This document shows, in pieces, positions 1-10,586 of a stretch of DNA of 64,000 nucleotides. A program made the translations under genes and the position numbers. Within the stretch, counting starts at the first letter, position 1, and each line of letters opens with the position of its first letter. The notes beneath the pieces were generated by a model. That model saw nothing but the letters and a program-made list of their open reading frames with translations, was not told where the DNA came from and searched no databases. The stretch lies in contig NZ_CP034433.1 in NCBI RefSeq assembly GCF_003952345.1, forward strand, positions 1,240,001-1,304,000, given 5' to 3'. This DNA comes from Iodobacter ciconiae. Lineage in GTDB: Bacteria > Pseudomonadota > Gammaproteobacteria > Burkholderiales > Chitinibacteraceae.

Positions 1-491
1 TGAAGAGGTTTACCGGTAAGGGCTTCGTATTTAACCGGATCACTTTGTTTGATATCCAGTAGCACTAAATCCACATTGTCAAACCACGTGTCATCAAGGT
101 GAGATGCCAAAAATCCCTGGGTATCAAGCGCGGTGTGCAGCTTGAGGTCTTGCTTGGCGCGGCGGAAAATCTCGCCCACAAAGTGCGCTTGCATTAAAGG
201 CTCGCCACCGGAGATCGTCAACCCGCCAGCAATACGTAAAAAGCTGGCGTATTTGCTAAGCTCGGTCATGACCGCATCAACGGTGTAGCTTTTGCCATTA
301 TGCAGCTTCCAGGTGTCCGGGTTATGGCAGTACAGACAGCGGAACTGGCAGCCGCTGACAAAAAGGGCGAAGCGCATACCAGGGCCATCGACGGCCGCAC
401 CTGTTTCAATCGAATGTACAAAGCCCTGCTGCTGGTGTTTGGCATCAAAAGAGATAGGGATGATTTCCCCTAGTGGCTTAATGGGTTTCAT
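1..491 (-). CDS. pflA: Pyruvate formate-lyase activating enzyme PflA (3' end cut by window)
   Basis: Radical SAM enzyme that installs the glycyl radical on PflB (and probably on the mini-GrcA next door), using S-adenosylmethionine and a 4Fe-4S cluster in the cytoplasm. Reading the minus strand from the ATG at 491 gives MKPIKPLGEI; the cluster motif CQFRCLYC (Cys48, Cys52, Cys55, CX3CX2C) follows, then SGGEPLMQ, typical of activases. The frame is still open at base 1, so about 160 residues of roughly 245 are present. It lies downstream of pflB and the mini-GrcA on the same strand, but a stable hairpin at 677-712 separates them, so it may have its own promoter in 492-676. Identity is secure; the operon relation is inferred. 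Confidence 0.95.
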   Translation of the reverse strand, partial: MKPIKPLGEIIPISFDAKHQQQGFVHSIETGAAVDGPGMRFALFVSGCQFRCLYCHNPDTWKLHNGKSYTVDAVMTELSKYASFLRIAGGLTISGGEPLMQAHFVGEIFRRAKQDLKLHTALDTQGFLASHLDDTWFDNVDLVLLDIKQSDPVKYEALTGKPL

Positions 492-676
492 GTTTTTTCC
501 AGTGATTATTGTTTTCTGTAACGGCTCGAGTTAAGCGAAAAAGCCTAAATCTTGAATTACAGAATAAAGCGGGGCAAACCATTGATTTTTTGTGTGGGCT
601 CTGTGGTTAAAGATTTAGCACTTTATCTATTAAACCTGCAGTGTTTTTTTACTGAAGCGACTATTTTTTTATGTTA

Positions 677-712
677 AAACGGATCACTAAGCCTGTGCTT
701 AATGATCCGTTT
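677..712 (-). terminator. Terminator-like hairpin after the pflB/mini-grcA unit
   Basis: A 10-bp perfect stem (677-686 with 703-712), extended by an inner TAAGC/GCTTA pairing after a mismatch. Read on the minus strand it lies about 33 nt after the mini-grcA stop codon. The following T run is short (TTTT), so termination may be partial and some pflA expression could come from readthrough. Confidence 0.55.
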
Positions 713-745
713 CGGGTAAATCTTATATTGCAGTGATTTGCAATA

Positions 746-931
746 TTACGTCTTTGCGTGGAATGTGCGGCTGATGACGTCCATTTGTTGCTCACGGGTG
801 AGCTTGATGAAGTTCACTGCATAGCCAGAAACACGCACGGTGAGCTGTGGGTATTTATCCGGGTTTTCCATTGCATCGACCAGGGTATCTCTGTTTAACA
901 CATTCATATTCAGGTGAAATAGTTGCGCCAT
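746..931 (-). CDS. Stand-alone glycyl-radical domain (mini GrcA/YfiD)
   Basis: A 61-residue protein consisting only of the C-terminal glycyl-radical region of pyruvate formate-lyase. It matches the last 61 residues of the adjacent PflB at 53 of 61 positions and keeps the radical site RVSGYA, with the glycine at residue 36. In enterobacteria GrcA/YfiD (about 127 residues) replaces the oxygen-cleaved C-terminus of PflB; this version is half that length and lacks the N-terminal part. It has its own ribosome site (AGGAG, 7 nt before the ATG). The high similarity in DNA as well as protein suggests duplication of the 3' end of pflB. The repair role is inferred from the family; the intact radical motif and good start argue that it is expressed rather than a dead fragment. 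Confidence 0.8.
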   Translation of the reverse strand: MAQLFHLNMNVLNRDTLVDAMENPDKYPQLTVRVSGYAVNFIKLTREQQMDVISRTFHAKT

Positions 932-982
932 GTGTTGCTCCTAGGGGTGAATACGGGCTAAGTACATCCTTGAGTCAGGTTG

Positions 983-1009
983 ATTTGCCAGCCATTTGGG
1001 CTGGCAAAT
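983..1009 (-). other. Perfect intercistronic hairpin between pflB and mini-grcA
   Basis: An 11-bp perfect inverted repeat (983-993 with 999-1009, 5-nt loop) sits 18 nt after the pflB stop codon. On the minus strand it is not followed by a T run, so it looks more like an RNA processing or stability stem than a terminator. It could set different pflB and mini-grcA mRNA levels. Confidence 0.6.
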
Positions 1010-1026
1010 TTTCTAGGCTGCAAGGC

Positions 1027-3339
1027 TTAGCATTTGCCGTGGAATGTGCGGCTGATCACGTCCATTTGCTGTTCGCGTGTCAGTTTTACAAAGTTCACGG
1101 CATAGCCAGAAACACGCACGGTCAGTTGTGGGTAGTTTTCCGGATTATCCATTGCATCGAGCAGGGTGTCACGGTTTAGAACATTCATATTCAGATGGAA
1201 GAGTTGATCCATGGTTTGATCAATCGCATCTTTATCCAGGCAGGCAGAACACTCTTCGCCGTGTGGTCCGAATAAGCCATCAATTGAAGCTGCCAGGGTT
1301 TTAACGCGGTCTGTATCGTTGTGACCCAGAGCATCAGGGGTCATGGATGCTGTCCATGACACACCATCCAGTGCGGCTTCGTAAGGAATTTTCGATACCG
1401 AGAAGCCTGCTGCGATAAAGCCATTGGTATCACGGCCGTTCATTGGGTTAGCACCTGGTGAGAATGGCGCGCCTGCACGGCGGCCGTCTGGTGTGTTACC
1501 TGTTTTTTTGCCGTAAACCACGTTAGATGTAATGGTCAGTACCGATTGAGTAGGCATTGAGTCGCGGTAGAACACAGGCTGAGCTTTAATCTTGCTCATA
1601 AATGATTCGGTCAGCCACACTGCAATATCATCCACACGGTCATCATTGTTGCCATAAGCCGGGTAATCACCTTCGATCTTGTAATCGACTGCAATACCTT
1701 TTTCATTACGCACAACACTTACCTTTGCATGTTTGATGGCAGAGAGTGAATCTGCAGCCACTGACAAGCCGGCAATACCGCAGGCCATGGTGCGCAGAAT
1801 GTCACGGTCGTGCAGAGCCATTTCAATGCGCTCGTACGAATACTTATCGTGCATATAGTGGATGGAGTTCAGCGCAGTGACGTATGTTTTTGCCAGCCAG
1901 TCCAGCATTACATCGTATTTAGCCATTACTTCATCGTAATCAAGTACATCGCCTTTGATTGGTTCAAAACCATTAGCAACGACCTTGCCGGTTTTTTCAT
2001 CTACACCACCATTGATCGCATAAAGCATGGCTTTGGCAAGGTTAACCCGTGCGCCAAAGAATTGCATTTGCTTACCGACAGCCATGGCTGAAACACAACA
2101 TGCAATGGCGTAATCGTCACCCCATTTAGGTTTCATCAGGTCATCATTTTCATACTGGATGGCCGAGGTATCAATCGATACTTTCGCGCAGAACTCTTTA
2201 AAGCCTTGCGGGAAAGACGTTGACCACAATACAGTCAGATTAGGCTCTGGAGCTGGTCCGAGGTTGTACAGGGTGTGTAGAACACGGAAGCTGGTTTTGC
2301 TAACCAGAGTACGGCCATCAAGGCTTGTTCCACCGATTGACTCAGTTACCCAGGTCGGGTCGCCAGAGAACAGATCATCGTATTCCGGTGTGCGCAGGAA
2401 GCGGATAATGCGCAATTTCATGACCATATGGTCAATCATTTCCTGAGCTTGTGACTCGGTAATGCGGCCCTCAATCAGATCGCGTTCGATATATACGTCA
2501 AGGAAGGTTGAAGTACGGCCAATTGACATTGCCGCGCCGTTTTGTTCTTTTGTGGCAGCAAGGTAACCAAAGTACAGCCACTGGATGGCTTCCTGAGCAG
2601 TGGTCGCAGGCTTGGAAATATCAAAGCCGTAGGATTTTGCCATTTGCTTAAGTTCGCCCAGTGCTTTGATTTGCTCGGACAATTCTTCACGCAGGCGAAT
2701 GACTGATTCGGTAAACGGAACGTCATTGAGTTCGGTTTTTTCGCGTTTTTTGTCGTTAATCAGGAAATCAACGCCGTACAAAGCCACACGACGATAGTCA
2801 CCAATGATACGGCCACGGCCATATGAATCTGGCAAACCGGTGATTACGCCCGAGCTGCGGCATGCCATGATTTCTGGGGTGTAAGCATCAAATACACCCA
2901 TATTGTGATCTTTACGATATTTGGTAAAAATATCAATAATTTGCGGGTTCATTTCAAAGTGGTAGGCTTCAAGGCCGTTTTGTACCATGCGCAAACCGCC
3001 GTTCGGCATAATAGCGCGACGCAGTGGTTTGTCAGTTTGAACACCAACGATGGTTTCCAGATCTTTATTAATATAGCCAGGGTCATGCGCAGTAATCGAC
3101 GCGCCAACATGGGTCGATACTTCCAGTACACCACGTTTACGTTCTTCTTTTAACTGAATGGATAATTCAGTCCAAAGTTGAGTGGTGCGCTCAGTTGGGC
3201 CTGCGAGGAAGCTATCATCACCTAAGTAAGGCGTGTAATTGAGTTGGATAAAGCCGCGAGTGTCGACTCTATCTTGCCACTCGCCTGCTTTAAACCCGCG
3301 CCAAGCGTCAAGTTGAAGATGGTTTTCTGGTGCGTTCAT
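1027..3339 (-). CDS. pflB: Formate C-acetyltransferase (pyruvate formate-lyase)
   Basis: Converts pyruvate and CoA to acetyl-CoA and formate during anaerobic growth, by a glycyl-radical mechanism. The 770-residue length fits the family (E. coli PflB 760). Visible motifs are the adjacent active-site cysteines in AIACCVSAM in the middle of the chain and the radical site RVSGYA with the glycine near residue 745. The start at 3339 is preceded by ACTAGGAGCA, a good ribosome site that resembles the one of the mini-grcA. Upstream lies an FNR-type operator with a correctly spaced -10 box, so anaerobic induction is expected. The order pflB, mini-grcA, pflA on one strand forms a compact fermentation module. 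Confidence 0.98.
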   Translation of the reverse strand: MNAPENHLQLDAWRGFKAGEWQDRVDTRGFIQLNYTPYLGDDSFLAGPTERTTQLWTELSIQLKEERKRGVLEVSTHVGASITAHDPGYINKDLETIVGVQTDKPLRRAIMPNGGLRMVQNGLEAYHFEMNPQIIDIFTKYRKDHNMGVFDAYTPEIMACRSSGVITGLPDSYGRGRIIGDYRRVALYGVDFLINDKKREKTELNDVPFTESVIRLREELSEQIKALGELKQMAKSYGFDISKPATTAQEAIQWLYFGYLAATKEQNGAAMSIGRTSTFLDVYIERDLIEGRITESQAQEMIDHMVMKLRIIRFLRTPEYDDLFSGDPTWVTESIGGTSLDGRTLVSKTSFRVLHTLYNLGPAPEPNLTVLWSTSFPQGFKEFCAKVSIDTSAIQYENDDLMKPKWGDDYAIACCVSAMAVGKQMQFFGARVNLAKAMLYAINGGVDEKTGKVVANGFEPIKGDVLDYDEVMAKYDVMLDWLAKTYVTALNSIHYMHDKYSYERIEMALHDRDILRTMACGIAGLSVAADSLSAIKHAKVSVVRNEKGIAVDYKIEGDYPAYGNNDDRVDDIAVWLTESFMSKIKAQPVFYRDSMPTQSVLTITSNVVYGKKTGNTPDGRRAGAPFSPGANPMNGRDTNGFIAAGFSVSKIPYEAALDGVSWTASMTPDALGHNDTDRVKTLAASIDGLFGPHGEECSACLDKDAIDQTMDQLFHLNMNVLNRDTLLDAMDNPENYPQLTVRVSGYAVNFVKLTREQQMDVISRTFHGKC

Positions 3340-3444
3340 AGCTGATGCTCCTAGTAGGCCTCAAGACCCTGTTGCCTGCATGTCTTATAAAGGACACGTT
3401 TTTAAAAATTTAATCTGTTTGAGTGCGGATAGTGTCGCCTTCAA

Positions 3445-3493
3445 TGCATTCATCCTAGTCTGATCTTTGACGCAAAAACTTAATATAAATCAA
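3445..3493 (-). promoter_or_regulatory. FNR-type box and -10 element for pflB
   Basis: On the minus strand, TTGATTTATATTAA (3493-3480) matches the FNR/ANR consensus TTGAT-N4-ATCAA with one mismatch. TAGGAT at 3457-3452 is a plausible -10. If transcription starts at 3445, the -10 spans -12 to -7 and the box is centred at -41.5, the classical class II activator position. The spacing agreement is seen in the sequence; regulation by FNR is inferred. Confidence 0.7.
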
Positions 3494-3560
3494 ATTCTTT
3501 GTTTTGTAGTTTGTATAGAGTTGGCTACTTTTGCCCGAGTTAGATAGAGCATAAAATAGG

Positions 3561-3589
3561 AAAAAAAACAGCGTCATATTGTGACGCTG
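3561..3589 (-). terminator. Rho-independent terminator of prfC
   Basis: 8-bp stem CAGCGTCA/TGACGCTG (3569-3589) followed on the minus strand by eight T residues (3568-3561), 13 nt after the prfC stop codon. Confidence 0.9.
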
Positions 3590-3602
3590 CCAGGTTGAAT
3601 AT

Positions 3603-5192
3603 TTACAATGTAACGGCGTGCTCACGGGTTGCGTGAAACACAATTTTAGGCCACCTCTCCTGAGTGAGCTGCAGGTTCACCCTGCTGGTTGCGAGGTAGG
3701 CAAGGCTGTTTGCAGCATCACGTCCCAGATTATTGACCAGCTGCCCTTCAAAATCGTCGAGCATTTTTGCGTCTTCACAGCTTACCCAGCGTGCGGTGTA
3801 AATGGTGGTCGATTCAAACACCGCTTCTACACCGTACTCGTTAGCAAGGCGCGAGGCAACGACCTCAAACTGCAGCACCCCTACAGCCCCCAGAATCAGG
3901 TCCGAGCCATTGAGTGGCTTAAATACCTGCACTGCGCCTTCTTCACCCAGCTGTTGCAAGCCTTTTTGCAGTTGCTTGATTTTTAGCGGGTTTTTGATGC
4001 GCACAATGCGGAACATTTCAGGGGCAAAATAAGGAATACCGGTAAAGGCGAGTAATTCACCCTCGGAGAAAGAATCACCAATCTGGATGTTGCCATGATT
4101 GGGCAGGCCAATAATATCGCCAGCGTAGGCTTCTTCTACCTGCTCACGGCCTTGCGCCATAAAGGTCACGACCGAGTTGGCGGCAATTTCGCGGTTAAGC
4201 CGCAAATGCCTGAATTTCATGCCACGGGTAAATTCGCCCGAACACACACGAAGAAAGGCAATCCGGTCACGGTGTTTTGGATCCATATTGGCTTGAATCT
4301 TAAACACAAAGGCAGAGAATTTTTCTTCGGTCGGGCTGATGGTACGCACGGTGGCATTGGCATCCCCCGGTGAGGGAGCCCAGTCAACCAGTGCATTTAA
4401 TATTTCGCGAATCCCGAAGTTATTAATGGCTGAGCCAAAGAAGACAGGGGTTAGATCACCTGATAAAAACTCTTCCAGCACAAAAGGGTGCGAAGCGCCG
4501 CGTACGAGCTCCAGCTCCATACGGGTGTTTTCGATTTCTAGCGGGAATAATTCATCAAGGCGTGGGTTATTTAAGCCTTCAATGATTTCCACTTCATCCA
4601 GCGGGCCTTTGCCGGGGGTGAACAGCAGTACGGTATCGGTCAGAATACTGTACACACCACGGAAAGTTTTACCCATGCCGATTGGCCAGGTAATGGGCGC
4701 GCAACGGATTTCCAGCACGCTTTCTACTTCGTCTAAAAGCTCGAGCGAATCGCGTACTTCGCGGTCAAGCTTGTTCATCAGCGTAATAATCGGCGTATTA
4801 CGCAGGCGGCAGACATTCAAAAGCTTGATGGTTTGCGCTTCCACGCCTTTGGCCGCATCAATTACCATTAAGGCGCTGTCTACGGCGGTGAGTACGCGGT
4901 AAGTATCTTCGGAGAAATCCTGGTGGCCCGGGGTATCAAGCAGATTGACCACGTGATCACGGTAGTCAAATTGCATGACACTGGATGCGACCGAAATACC
5001 TCGTTGCTTTTCGATATCCATCCAGTCGGAAGTGGCGAACTTGCCGCCTTTTTTTCCTTTAACCGTACCGGCGTTTTGAATTGCACCCGAGAAATAAAGC
5101 AGCTTTTCGGTGAGTGTCGTTTTACCCGCATCAGGGTGGGAGATAATGGCGAAGGTGCGGCGACGGCCTACTTCGCGTGCTAAATCAGTCAT
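3603..5192 (-). CDS. prfC: Peptide chain release factor 3
   Basis: Translational GTPase that removes RF1/RF2 from the ribosome after termination. 529 residues, matching E. coli RF3 in length. The G domain shows the P-loop HPDAGKTT (residues 19-26), the G3 motif DTPGHQDF near residue 90 and the G4 motif NKLD near 140; the rest aligns with the translation-factor domains II and III. It is transcribed alone on the minus strand: a strong terminator follows and 95 nt separate it from the sensor kinase upstream. The start is supported by the conserved [22 protein letters not shown]-terminus, though the ribosome site is weak. Confidence 0.98.
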   Translation of the reverse strand: MTDLAREVGRRRTFAIISHPDAGKTTLTEKLLYFSGAIQNAGTVKGKKGGKFATSDWMDIEKQRGISVASSVMQFDYRDHVVNLLDTPGHQDFSEDTYRVLTAVDSALMVIDAAKGVEAQTIKLLNVCRLRNTPIITLMNKLDREVRDSLELLDEVESVLEIRCAPITWPIGMGKTFRGVYSILTDTVLLFTPGKGPLDEVEIIEGLNNPRLDELFPLEIENTRMELELVRGASHPFVLEEFLSGDLTPVFFGSAINNFGIREILNALVDWAPSPGDANATVRTISPTEEKFSAFVFKIQANMDPKHRDRIAFLRVCSGEFTRGMKFRHLRLNREIAANSVVTFMAQGREQVEEAYAGDIIGLPNHGNIQIGDSFSEGELLAFTGIPYFAPEMFRIVRIKNPLKIKQLQKGLQQLGEEGAVQVFKPLNGSDLILGAVGVLQFEVVASRLANEYGVEAVFESTTIYTARWVSCEDAKMLDDFEGQLVNNLGRDAANSLAYLATSRVNLQLTQERWPKIVFHATREHAVTL

Positions 5193-5287
5193 GTAAAGGG
5201 CTACAAAAAAGCAAAGGAGGGATTTTACGTTAATTACGGGGGATAAGCACGGATCACGCAGGCAGATTCTTGCTCCGATTTTTGGCC

Positions 5288-8179
5288 TTATGGTTTATCG
5301 GCGGGCTCAAGTGGCAGCAAGATACTGATGATGGCGCCTCCTTCGCCGGCATTTCTGGCACTGATTTCTCCTCCGTGATCGGTCATGATCTGACGGCTGA
5401 TTGCCAGCCCCAATCCTGTACCGCTGGCGTGGCTATTTAGCCGGCTGCTTTGAATAAATTTATCAAAGATCAGATCAAGTTCTCCTTCTGGAATGCCGGG
5501 GCCGTAATCTCTTACGCTTAAACCCATTGCGGCTCTGCCATCACTGAGTCTTGCATCTTCAATAAAATGAATATCGATTTTAGCTTCATCCGGGCTGAAT
5601 TTAATTGCATTTGAAAACAGATTAATAATAACCTGGGTAATTCGTGCCTTATCAAAGAACAGCATCAGCGGCGGAGCACTTGCATCTAAATTAAGCTGGA
5701 TATGTTTGCTGGTGAGTAAAGTTAGTAGTTCATTGGAAGCATGTTTAGCCGTAGTTTTTAAATCATGATTCATTTTTGAATAGCGCATTTTATTGGCTTC
5801 AAGCCGTGACATATCCAGTAAATCGTTCAGTAAAATAAGCAGACGATTTCCGCTGGAATGGATGCGTTCAAAATAGCGAATTAGGTTTGTGCTGTCGGTA
5901 CTGCCTACTTTGGACTGACCAATTTCGGAAAAGGATAAAATAGCGTGCATAGGAGTGCGTAATTCATGAGACATATTTGCCAGGAAAACCGATTTGGCCA
6001 TATTGGCAGCTTCGGCGGCTTCTTTGGCTTCCAATAAATTACTTTCAACCTCTTTGAGCTTTGAAATATTAGTCAGAAAGGCAAAGGCATATTCCAGATG
6101 CTGGTGTTCATCATAAATACAGGCAGAATTCACCAGAAACGGGAGATTTTTTCCGTCGGCGGAAGGAATACTTACTTCTTCTACATGATTTGAGTCGTTT
6201 TGATGACTGGATAAATTGTCCGGAAAAATAGCATTGGCGTGTTCCGGCCAGAGCTGGCCGGGTTGCTGGCCGATCAGTGTATTCCGGCTCATGCCCAGTT
6301 GCTGGCAAAAAGCCTGGTTGATATCGACAATACGGCTTTTACTGTCAATCAGAATAAAGCCGTCTGCAGTACCCTCGATAATTGTGCGCTTAAGCCGCTC
6401 AGACTGCCGGAGCGCCTGCGCTGCAACTCTGGGTGCACTGACATCTTCTATCACGCAAATTAAACCTTTGCCGATATCACCCGCCACCATTTCTTTGGCA
6501 TAAACCATGGCCCAGAAACAGGATGCATCCCGGCGATATAGCTCCATTTCGCCGCGGAAAGTCCCTTTGCTTTTAATGGCTTCACGGATAGGCTTGTTAT
6601 GTGCAGTAAAATGCTGGGCCGAGGCGTGCAGGATATCGGTAGGCATGTCGGTAATTTCAGCCGTGCTGTAGCCAAACAAGGCTTCAAATGCCGGATTAAC
6701 CAGACGTATCATGCCTTTGACCGAAAGCATAATAGCCAGCGGGCTGGCATCCAGTACCGAGCGAATTTCAGCTGTTCGCTCTAAAACCAGATCCTGCAGA
6801 TGATCATGGTGGCGACGTAATTCCCGCTCACTGTTTTGCTGCTCAGAAATATTTCGCACAGTGGCACAAAGATAGGCCGCCTCGGCAAAGGTGATATGGC
6901 TGAATGTGATCTCTACCGGAATCTGGCTATATGGCAAATTGATTTGGTGTGTGGTGTAAAGCAGGCGTTTTTCAACAGAGAGTGTTGCCCAGAATTCCTG
7001 CCACTGGATGAGATCTATTTGCGGAAAAATATCAAAGAAACGTAATTTTAGCAGCTCATCCGGGGTATAGCCGGTGCCGGTTGATGTTGCCCGGTTAGCA
7101 TAGCAAATTTGGCCGGAAATACTGGCCCAGAGAATAATATCAGGGGCTTCATCCACGGTGAATTGAGTGAGGTGCAACCTTTTTTCAATACTTTCGATTC
7201 GCTGTATTTGCTTTAGCAGTAAGTAAAGCAGGCAGGAAATAATCAGCATGAAACTTAAACCGGCCAGTGCGCGCGTAATCAGATCGTTTGTAAAGCGGTG
7301 AAGCAGGGCATCACGGTCGGTTGAAATTAGAATAATCAGCGGCAAAATGCTCTGGCTGCTGTGAAATGCGGTCAGGAGCTGGGTATTGTTGTAGGTGCTC
7401 GGATAAGTGCTGGAGCCTTGCAGGCGGCGTTGCTCAAAGAGCAGTGGATCGATATCTCTCAGATTGCGGCCGATTTGACTTTCATCAAAAGGGTAGTTGA
7501 GCAAAACAATGCCATCGCTACGCAGTAAATATACATGGCTGCCCGGTGCTAATTTTAGCGACTGATAAAACTGAATAAAGTACTGCGGCTCTACTCCTGC
7601 CAAAATAACACCGCCAAAAGTGCCGTTATTTTTTTTGATGCGCTGGGTGACGGGAATCAGCCACTTTCCATCCGTGCGGCTCTGTATGGGGGGGCCAATC
7701 AGGGGCCGGTTGTCCTGAAACTGGCTGTGGTACAGAAAATAGCTGCGGTCTGCCAGATTGACTCGTCGCGTCGGGTATTCTAACCCGTGGCTCTGAATGA
7801 GCCCTTTGCTATCGATGGTGATAATGGCACGCACTTGCGGAGCGAGCTTAACCTTGTCCTGCAATACCTGGTGCGTTTGCTGCTCATTGGCCATATCTAC
7901 TCCACCAAATTGATTCAGGTTTTCCACGATATTTTGCATGGACTGTTCAACTGAAACAAAAGAGCGCGTGGCGTGTTCGTCTAGGGAGCGTGCCAGCGAC
8001 AGACTGCTGCGCTCAGCTTCTTTGATGGTGGCCTGATAATCATGCAGGGACATGATGATCAGAGCAAAGGTGGTGACAATGGCTAAAATAGCGTACAGCA
8101 GGATCAGGCCACCGCGTAGCAGCTTTAGCGAGGTGGCAGTGCCGGCAGGGCGCAGAGGCAGGGTAAAAAACCGGTTCAT
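5288..8179 (-). CDS. Large membrane sensor histidine kinase with extracytoplasmic Cache domain and PAS repeats
   Basis: 963-residue orphan sensor kinase. From N to C: a membrane segment near residues 24-46; a periplasmic region to about 285 that resembles double-Cache ligand domains (it includes [13 protein letters not shown] and a conserved linker YPFDESQIG); a second membrane segment near 305-323; three PAS-type repeats between about 335 and 715 with PAC-like ends; a coiled linker; a HisKA domain with MSHELRTP (phospho-acceptor His738); and an ATPase domain with N, G1 (DYGPGIPEG) and G2 (GTGLGLA) boxes. There is no receiver domain and no response regulator gene nearby, so its partner is elsewhere. 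The ligand cannot be told from sequence. Both neighbours on the minus strand are housekeeping genes. Confidence 0.93.
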   Translation of the reverse strand: MNRFFTLPLRPAGTATSLKLLRGGLILLYAILAIVTTFALIIMSLHDYQATIKEAERSSLSLARSLDEHATRSFVSVEQSMQNIVENLNQFGGVDMANEQQTHQVLQDKVKLAPQVRAIITIDSKGLIQSHGLEYPTRRVNLADRSYFLYHSQFQDNRPLIGPPIQSRTDGKWLIPVTQRIKKNNGTFGGVILAGVEPQYFIQFYQSLKLAPGSHVYLLRSDGIVLLNYPFDESQIGRNLRDIDPLLFEQRRLQGSSTYPSTYNNTQLLTAFHSSQSILPLIILISTDRDALLHRFTNDLITRALAGLSFMLIISCLLYLLLKQIQRIESIEKRLHLTQFTVDEAPDIILWASISGQICYANRATSTGTGYTPDELLKLRFFDIFPQIDLIQWQEFWATLSVEKRLLYTTHQINLPYSQIPVEITFSHITFAEAAYLCATVRNISEQQNSERELRRHHDHLQDLVLERTAEIRSVLDASPLAIMLSVKGMIRLVNPAFEALFGYSTAEITDMPTDILHASAQHFTAHNKPIREAIKSKGTFRGEMELYRRDASCFWAMVYAKEMVAGDIGKGLICVIEDVSAPRVAAQALRQSERLKRTIIEGTADGFILIDSKSRIVDINQAFCQQLGMSRNTLIGQQPGQLWPEHANAIFPDNLSSHQNDSNHVEEVSIPSADGKNLPFLVNSACIYDEHQHLEYAFAFLTNISKLKEVESNLLEAKEAAEAANMAKSVFLANMSHELRTPMHAILSFSEIGQSKVGSTDSTNLIRYFERIHSSGNRLLILLNDLLDMSRLEANKMRYSKMNHDLKTTAKHASNELLTLLTSKHIQLNLDASAPPLMLFFDKARITQVIINLFSNAIKFSPDEAKIDIHFIEDARLSDGRAAMGLSVRDYGPGIPEGELDLIFDKFIQSSRLNSHASGTGLGLAISRQIMTDHGGEISARNAGEGGAIISILLPLEPADKP

Positions 8180-8246
8180 AGCTAAATTGTTTTGAGCGGA
8201 CGTATCAAAATTGGCCTTGGCAGGGGGATCTGACCGTTTTTTTGGT

Positions 8247-8284
8247 AAAGAGTAAGCTGGTCATTGCAGACCAGCTTACTCTTT
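8247..8284. terminator. Long hairpin downstream of uup
   Basis: A perfect 16-bp stem (8247-8262 with 8269-8284, 6-nt loop), lying between uup and the sensor kinase, both read on the minus strand. A tract rich in T on one side (8281-8285) and A on the other (8234-8243 as T on plus) fits a strong terminator, probably ending uup transcription. Confidence 0.75.
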
Positions 8285-8366
8285 TTCAGATTGCTTAAGC
8301 CCTACTATAGCTTATTAAGAATAGTGCTTTGCATTGCAGCAAGACAGTATTTAAATAAGGTGTAAC

Positions 8367-10268
8367 TTAAGATTTTGTTTCCAGCTCTTCCCACTGCCCC
8401 ATCTTTTCAAGAATAAGTCTATCAAGCTCATCAATACGTCGTTGCATATCTTGCGCCAGCTTGGGGCCATTGCGATAGATGCTGGCATCGAGTAATTGCT
8501 GCTGGATATCTAGTTTTTCTGCTTCTAGGGCATTGATTTGTAATGGCAGTTGCTCTAAAAGGCGAGTCTCATTAAAAGAGAGTTTTTTCTTGGCTTTGGT
8601 GGCTTCTGCTGGCTTGGCTTGCGGTGCAACATTTGCTTTTGTCAAAGCTGCTGTGGCAACAGGTGCATTACTGGCCATCCGCGCTTTGGCTTCCATCCAG
8701 TCTGCGTAACCACCGGCGTTTTCGATCAAGACTCCGTCGCCTTCAAAAGCAATGACCTGAGTGACCACATTATCAAGGAAGGCACGATCGTGGCTAACCA
8801 GAAATACGGTGCCTGAATAGTTAGACAGTAATTCTTCGAGTAGCTCTAAGGTGTCGATATCCAGATCGTTGGTGGGCTCGTCCAGCACCAGTACATTGGC
8901 CGGACGGGTAAACAGGCGTGCCAGCAGTAGTCTATTACGCTCGCCACCGGATAAAGAGCTGACCGGGCTGCGCGCGCGTGCTGGCGCAAACAAAAACTCT
9001 TCCAGATAGCTGATAACGTGTTTACGCTGATTGCCGATTTCGATGTAATCATTACCCTGGCTGATGGTGTCGATTACGGTGGCGTTTTCGTCCAGCTGTT
9101 CACGGAATTGATCAAAGTAGGCCACTTGTAAGTTAGTGCCTAACTTTACTTCGCCGCTGTCTGGCTGCAATTCACCCAAAATCATTTTAAGTAGTGTGGT
9201 TTTGCCCGCACCATTTGGGCCAACCAAGCCGATACGATCGCCGCGAATCAGACGGGTGCTGTAGTTGCCTATGAGCGTTCTGCCGTTATAACCCTTGGTC
9301 ACGTTTTCCAGCTCGGCAACCAGCTTGCCGGATTTGTCTCCTGAATCCACATTAAAACTGACATTGCCGACACGCTCGCGGCGTTGGCTGCGCTCGATGC
9401 GCAAAGCTTCCAGGCGGCGAACGCGCCCCTCATTACGGGTACGCCGTGCCTTAATTCCCTGACGAATCCATACTTCTTCCTGCGCGAGCACTTTATCGAA
9501 TTTTTTATTGGTAAATTCTTCTTGCTCGATTAATTCCTGCTTTTTAGCTTCATAGGTTTTGAAATTGCCGGGGAAGCTGGTCAGATTGCCGCGATCGAGC
9601 TCGATAATGCGCGTCGCAATATTGTCGAGGAAGCGGCGGTCATGGGTGATAAACAATACACTGCCTGCAAAGTTTTTGAGTAGCTCTTCCAGCCATTCAA
9701 TAGCGCTGACATCCAGATGATTGGTGGGCTCGTCAAGTAGCAACAGCTGTGGTTCGGAAACTAGCGCACGGGCCAGGGCCACACGTTTTTTCCAGCCGCC
9801 TGATAAAGCACCAATTTTTGTTTCTGCAGGCAGATCAAGGTGCGACATAATCGATGCAATCAGTGAATCGAGCCGCCAGCCATCCTGCGCTTCCAGATCA
9901 TGCTGCAAATCCATCAAGTGGCTTAAGCTTTCTTCGCTGTCATCTAATGTTTGTAGTGCTGCGTGATAGTCAATCAGTGTCTGGCGCACTGCACCCAGGC
10001 CTTCGGCCACAGCTTCATAAACAGTGTGTTCCATATCAAATACAGGCTCTTGTGAAACAAAAGCCATTTTTGCGCCCGTTTCCAGGCGAATTACACCGTC
10101 ATCCAGTTTGTTGACACCTGCGACGGTTTTAAGAAGTGATGATTTACCAGCACCATTGCGGCCGATCAGACCAACGCGCTCACCGGCATCAAGAATAAAA
10201 CTGGCTCCGTCCAGAAGTGGAACATGGCCATAGGCGAGGTGAGCGTTTTCTACGATTAAAATGGGCAT
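8367..10268 (-). CDS. uup: ABC-F ATPase, Uup type
   Basis: Soluble tandem ABC ATPase of the ABC-F class, acting on ribosomes and/or branched DNA intermediates; no membrane domain. With the start at 10268 it has 633 residues, the size of E. coli Uup (635). Two nucleotide-binding domains are visible: Walker A GRNGAGKS (36-43) and GPNGAGKT, signatures LSGGWKKR and LSGGERNR, and Walker B LLLDEPTNHLD and LVLDEPTNDLD. The C-terminal 80 residues form a charged coiled coil, the Uup hallmark that separates it from EttA. The open frame extends further to 10463, but MPILIVENAHLAYG is the conserved N-terminus and is preceded by AAGG at suitable spacing, so the upstream 65 codons are not counted. Confidence 0.93.
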   Translation of the reverse strand: MPILIVENAHLAYGHVPLLDGASFILDAGERVGLIGRNGAGKSSLLKTVAGVNKLDDGVIRLETGAKMAFVSQEPVFDMEHTVYEAVAEGLGAVRQTLIDYHAALQTLDDSEESLSHLMDLQHDLEAQDGWRLDSLIASIMSHLDLPAETKIGALSGGWKKRVALARALVSEPQLLLLDEPTNHLDVSAIEWLEELLKNFAGSVLFITHDRRFLDNIATRIIELDRGNLTSFPGNFKTYEAKKQELIEQEEFTNKKFDKVLAQEEVWIRQGIKARRTRNEGRVRRLEALRIERSQRRERVGNVSFNVDSGDKSGKLVAELENVTKGYNGRTLIGNYSTRLIRGDRIGLVGPNGAGKTTLLKMILGELQPDSGEVKLGTNLQVAYFDQFREQLDENATVIDTISQGNDYIEIGNQRKHVISYLEEFLFAPARARSPVSSLSGGERNRLLLARLFTRPANVLVLDEPTNDLDIDTLELLEELLSNYSGTVFLVSHDRAFLDNVVTQVIAFEGDGVLIENAGGYADWMEAKARMASNAPVATAALTKANVAPQAKPAEATKAKKKLSFNETRLLEQLPLQINALEAEKLDIQQQLLDASIYRNGPKLAQDMQRRIDELDRLILEKMGQWEELETKS

Positions 10269-10586
10269 TTGGTACCTTGAAGCAGGGGTTTTGCTTATTT
10301 GAATGTTTGGATATAGAAGGCAGATTGTGCGCCTTTGCCTGTAGCCTGAGTCAGCGAGGGCTGGGTGAGCATTGATTTGCCAACAAAAAATCTTGGTGGC
10401 GATTATACGGCCAGATGGCCTTGGCCGATACCTTGCAGTGTTGGAACTGTCGCTTTGCGCCATTAGAATGGGGCGAGTCTAGTTGCTGCTGCTAAGGTGG
10501 TCGGTTAGGCCGATCGCCGCTTATGCGGATATGGGAGATTTTCCCGCTGCAGTAAACGTCATACAAGCCAACTCGGAAAACCGCGA

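Noticed and set aside
4339..4902. 187-codon plus-strand frame opposite prfC
   Set aside because: Serine-rich shadow of the highly conserved RF3 sequence on the other strand.
10269..10463. N-terminal extension of uup
   Set aside because: The family starts at 10268 with a ribosome site; the extra codons have no family resemblance.
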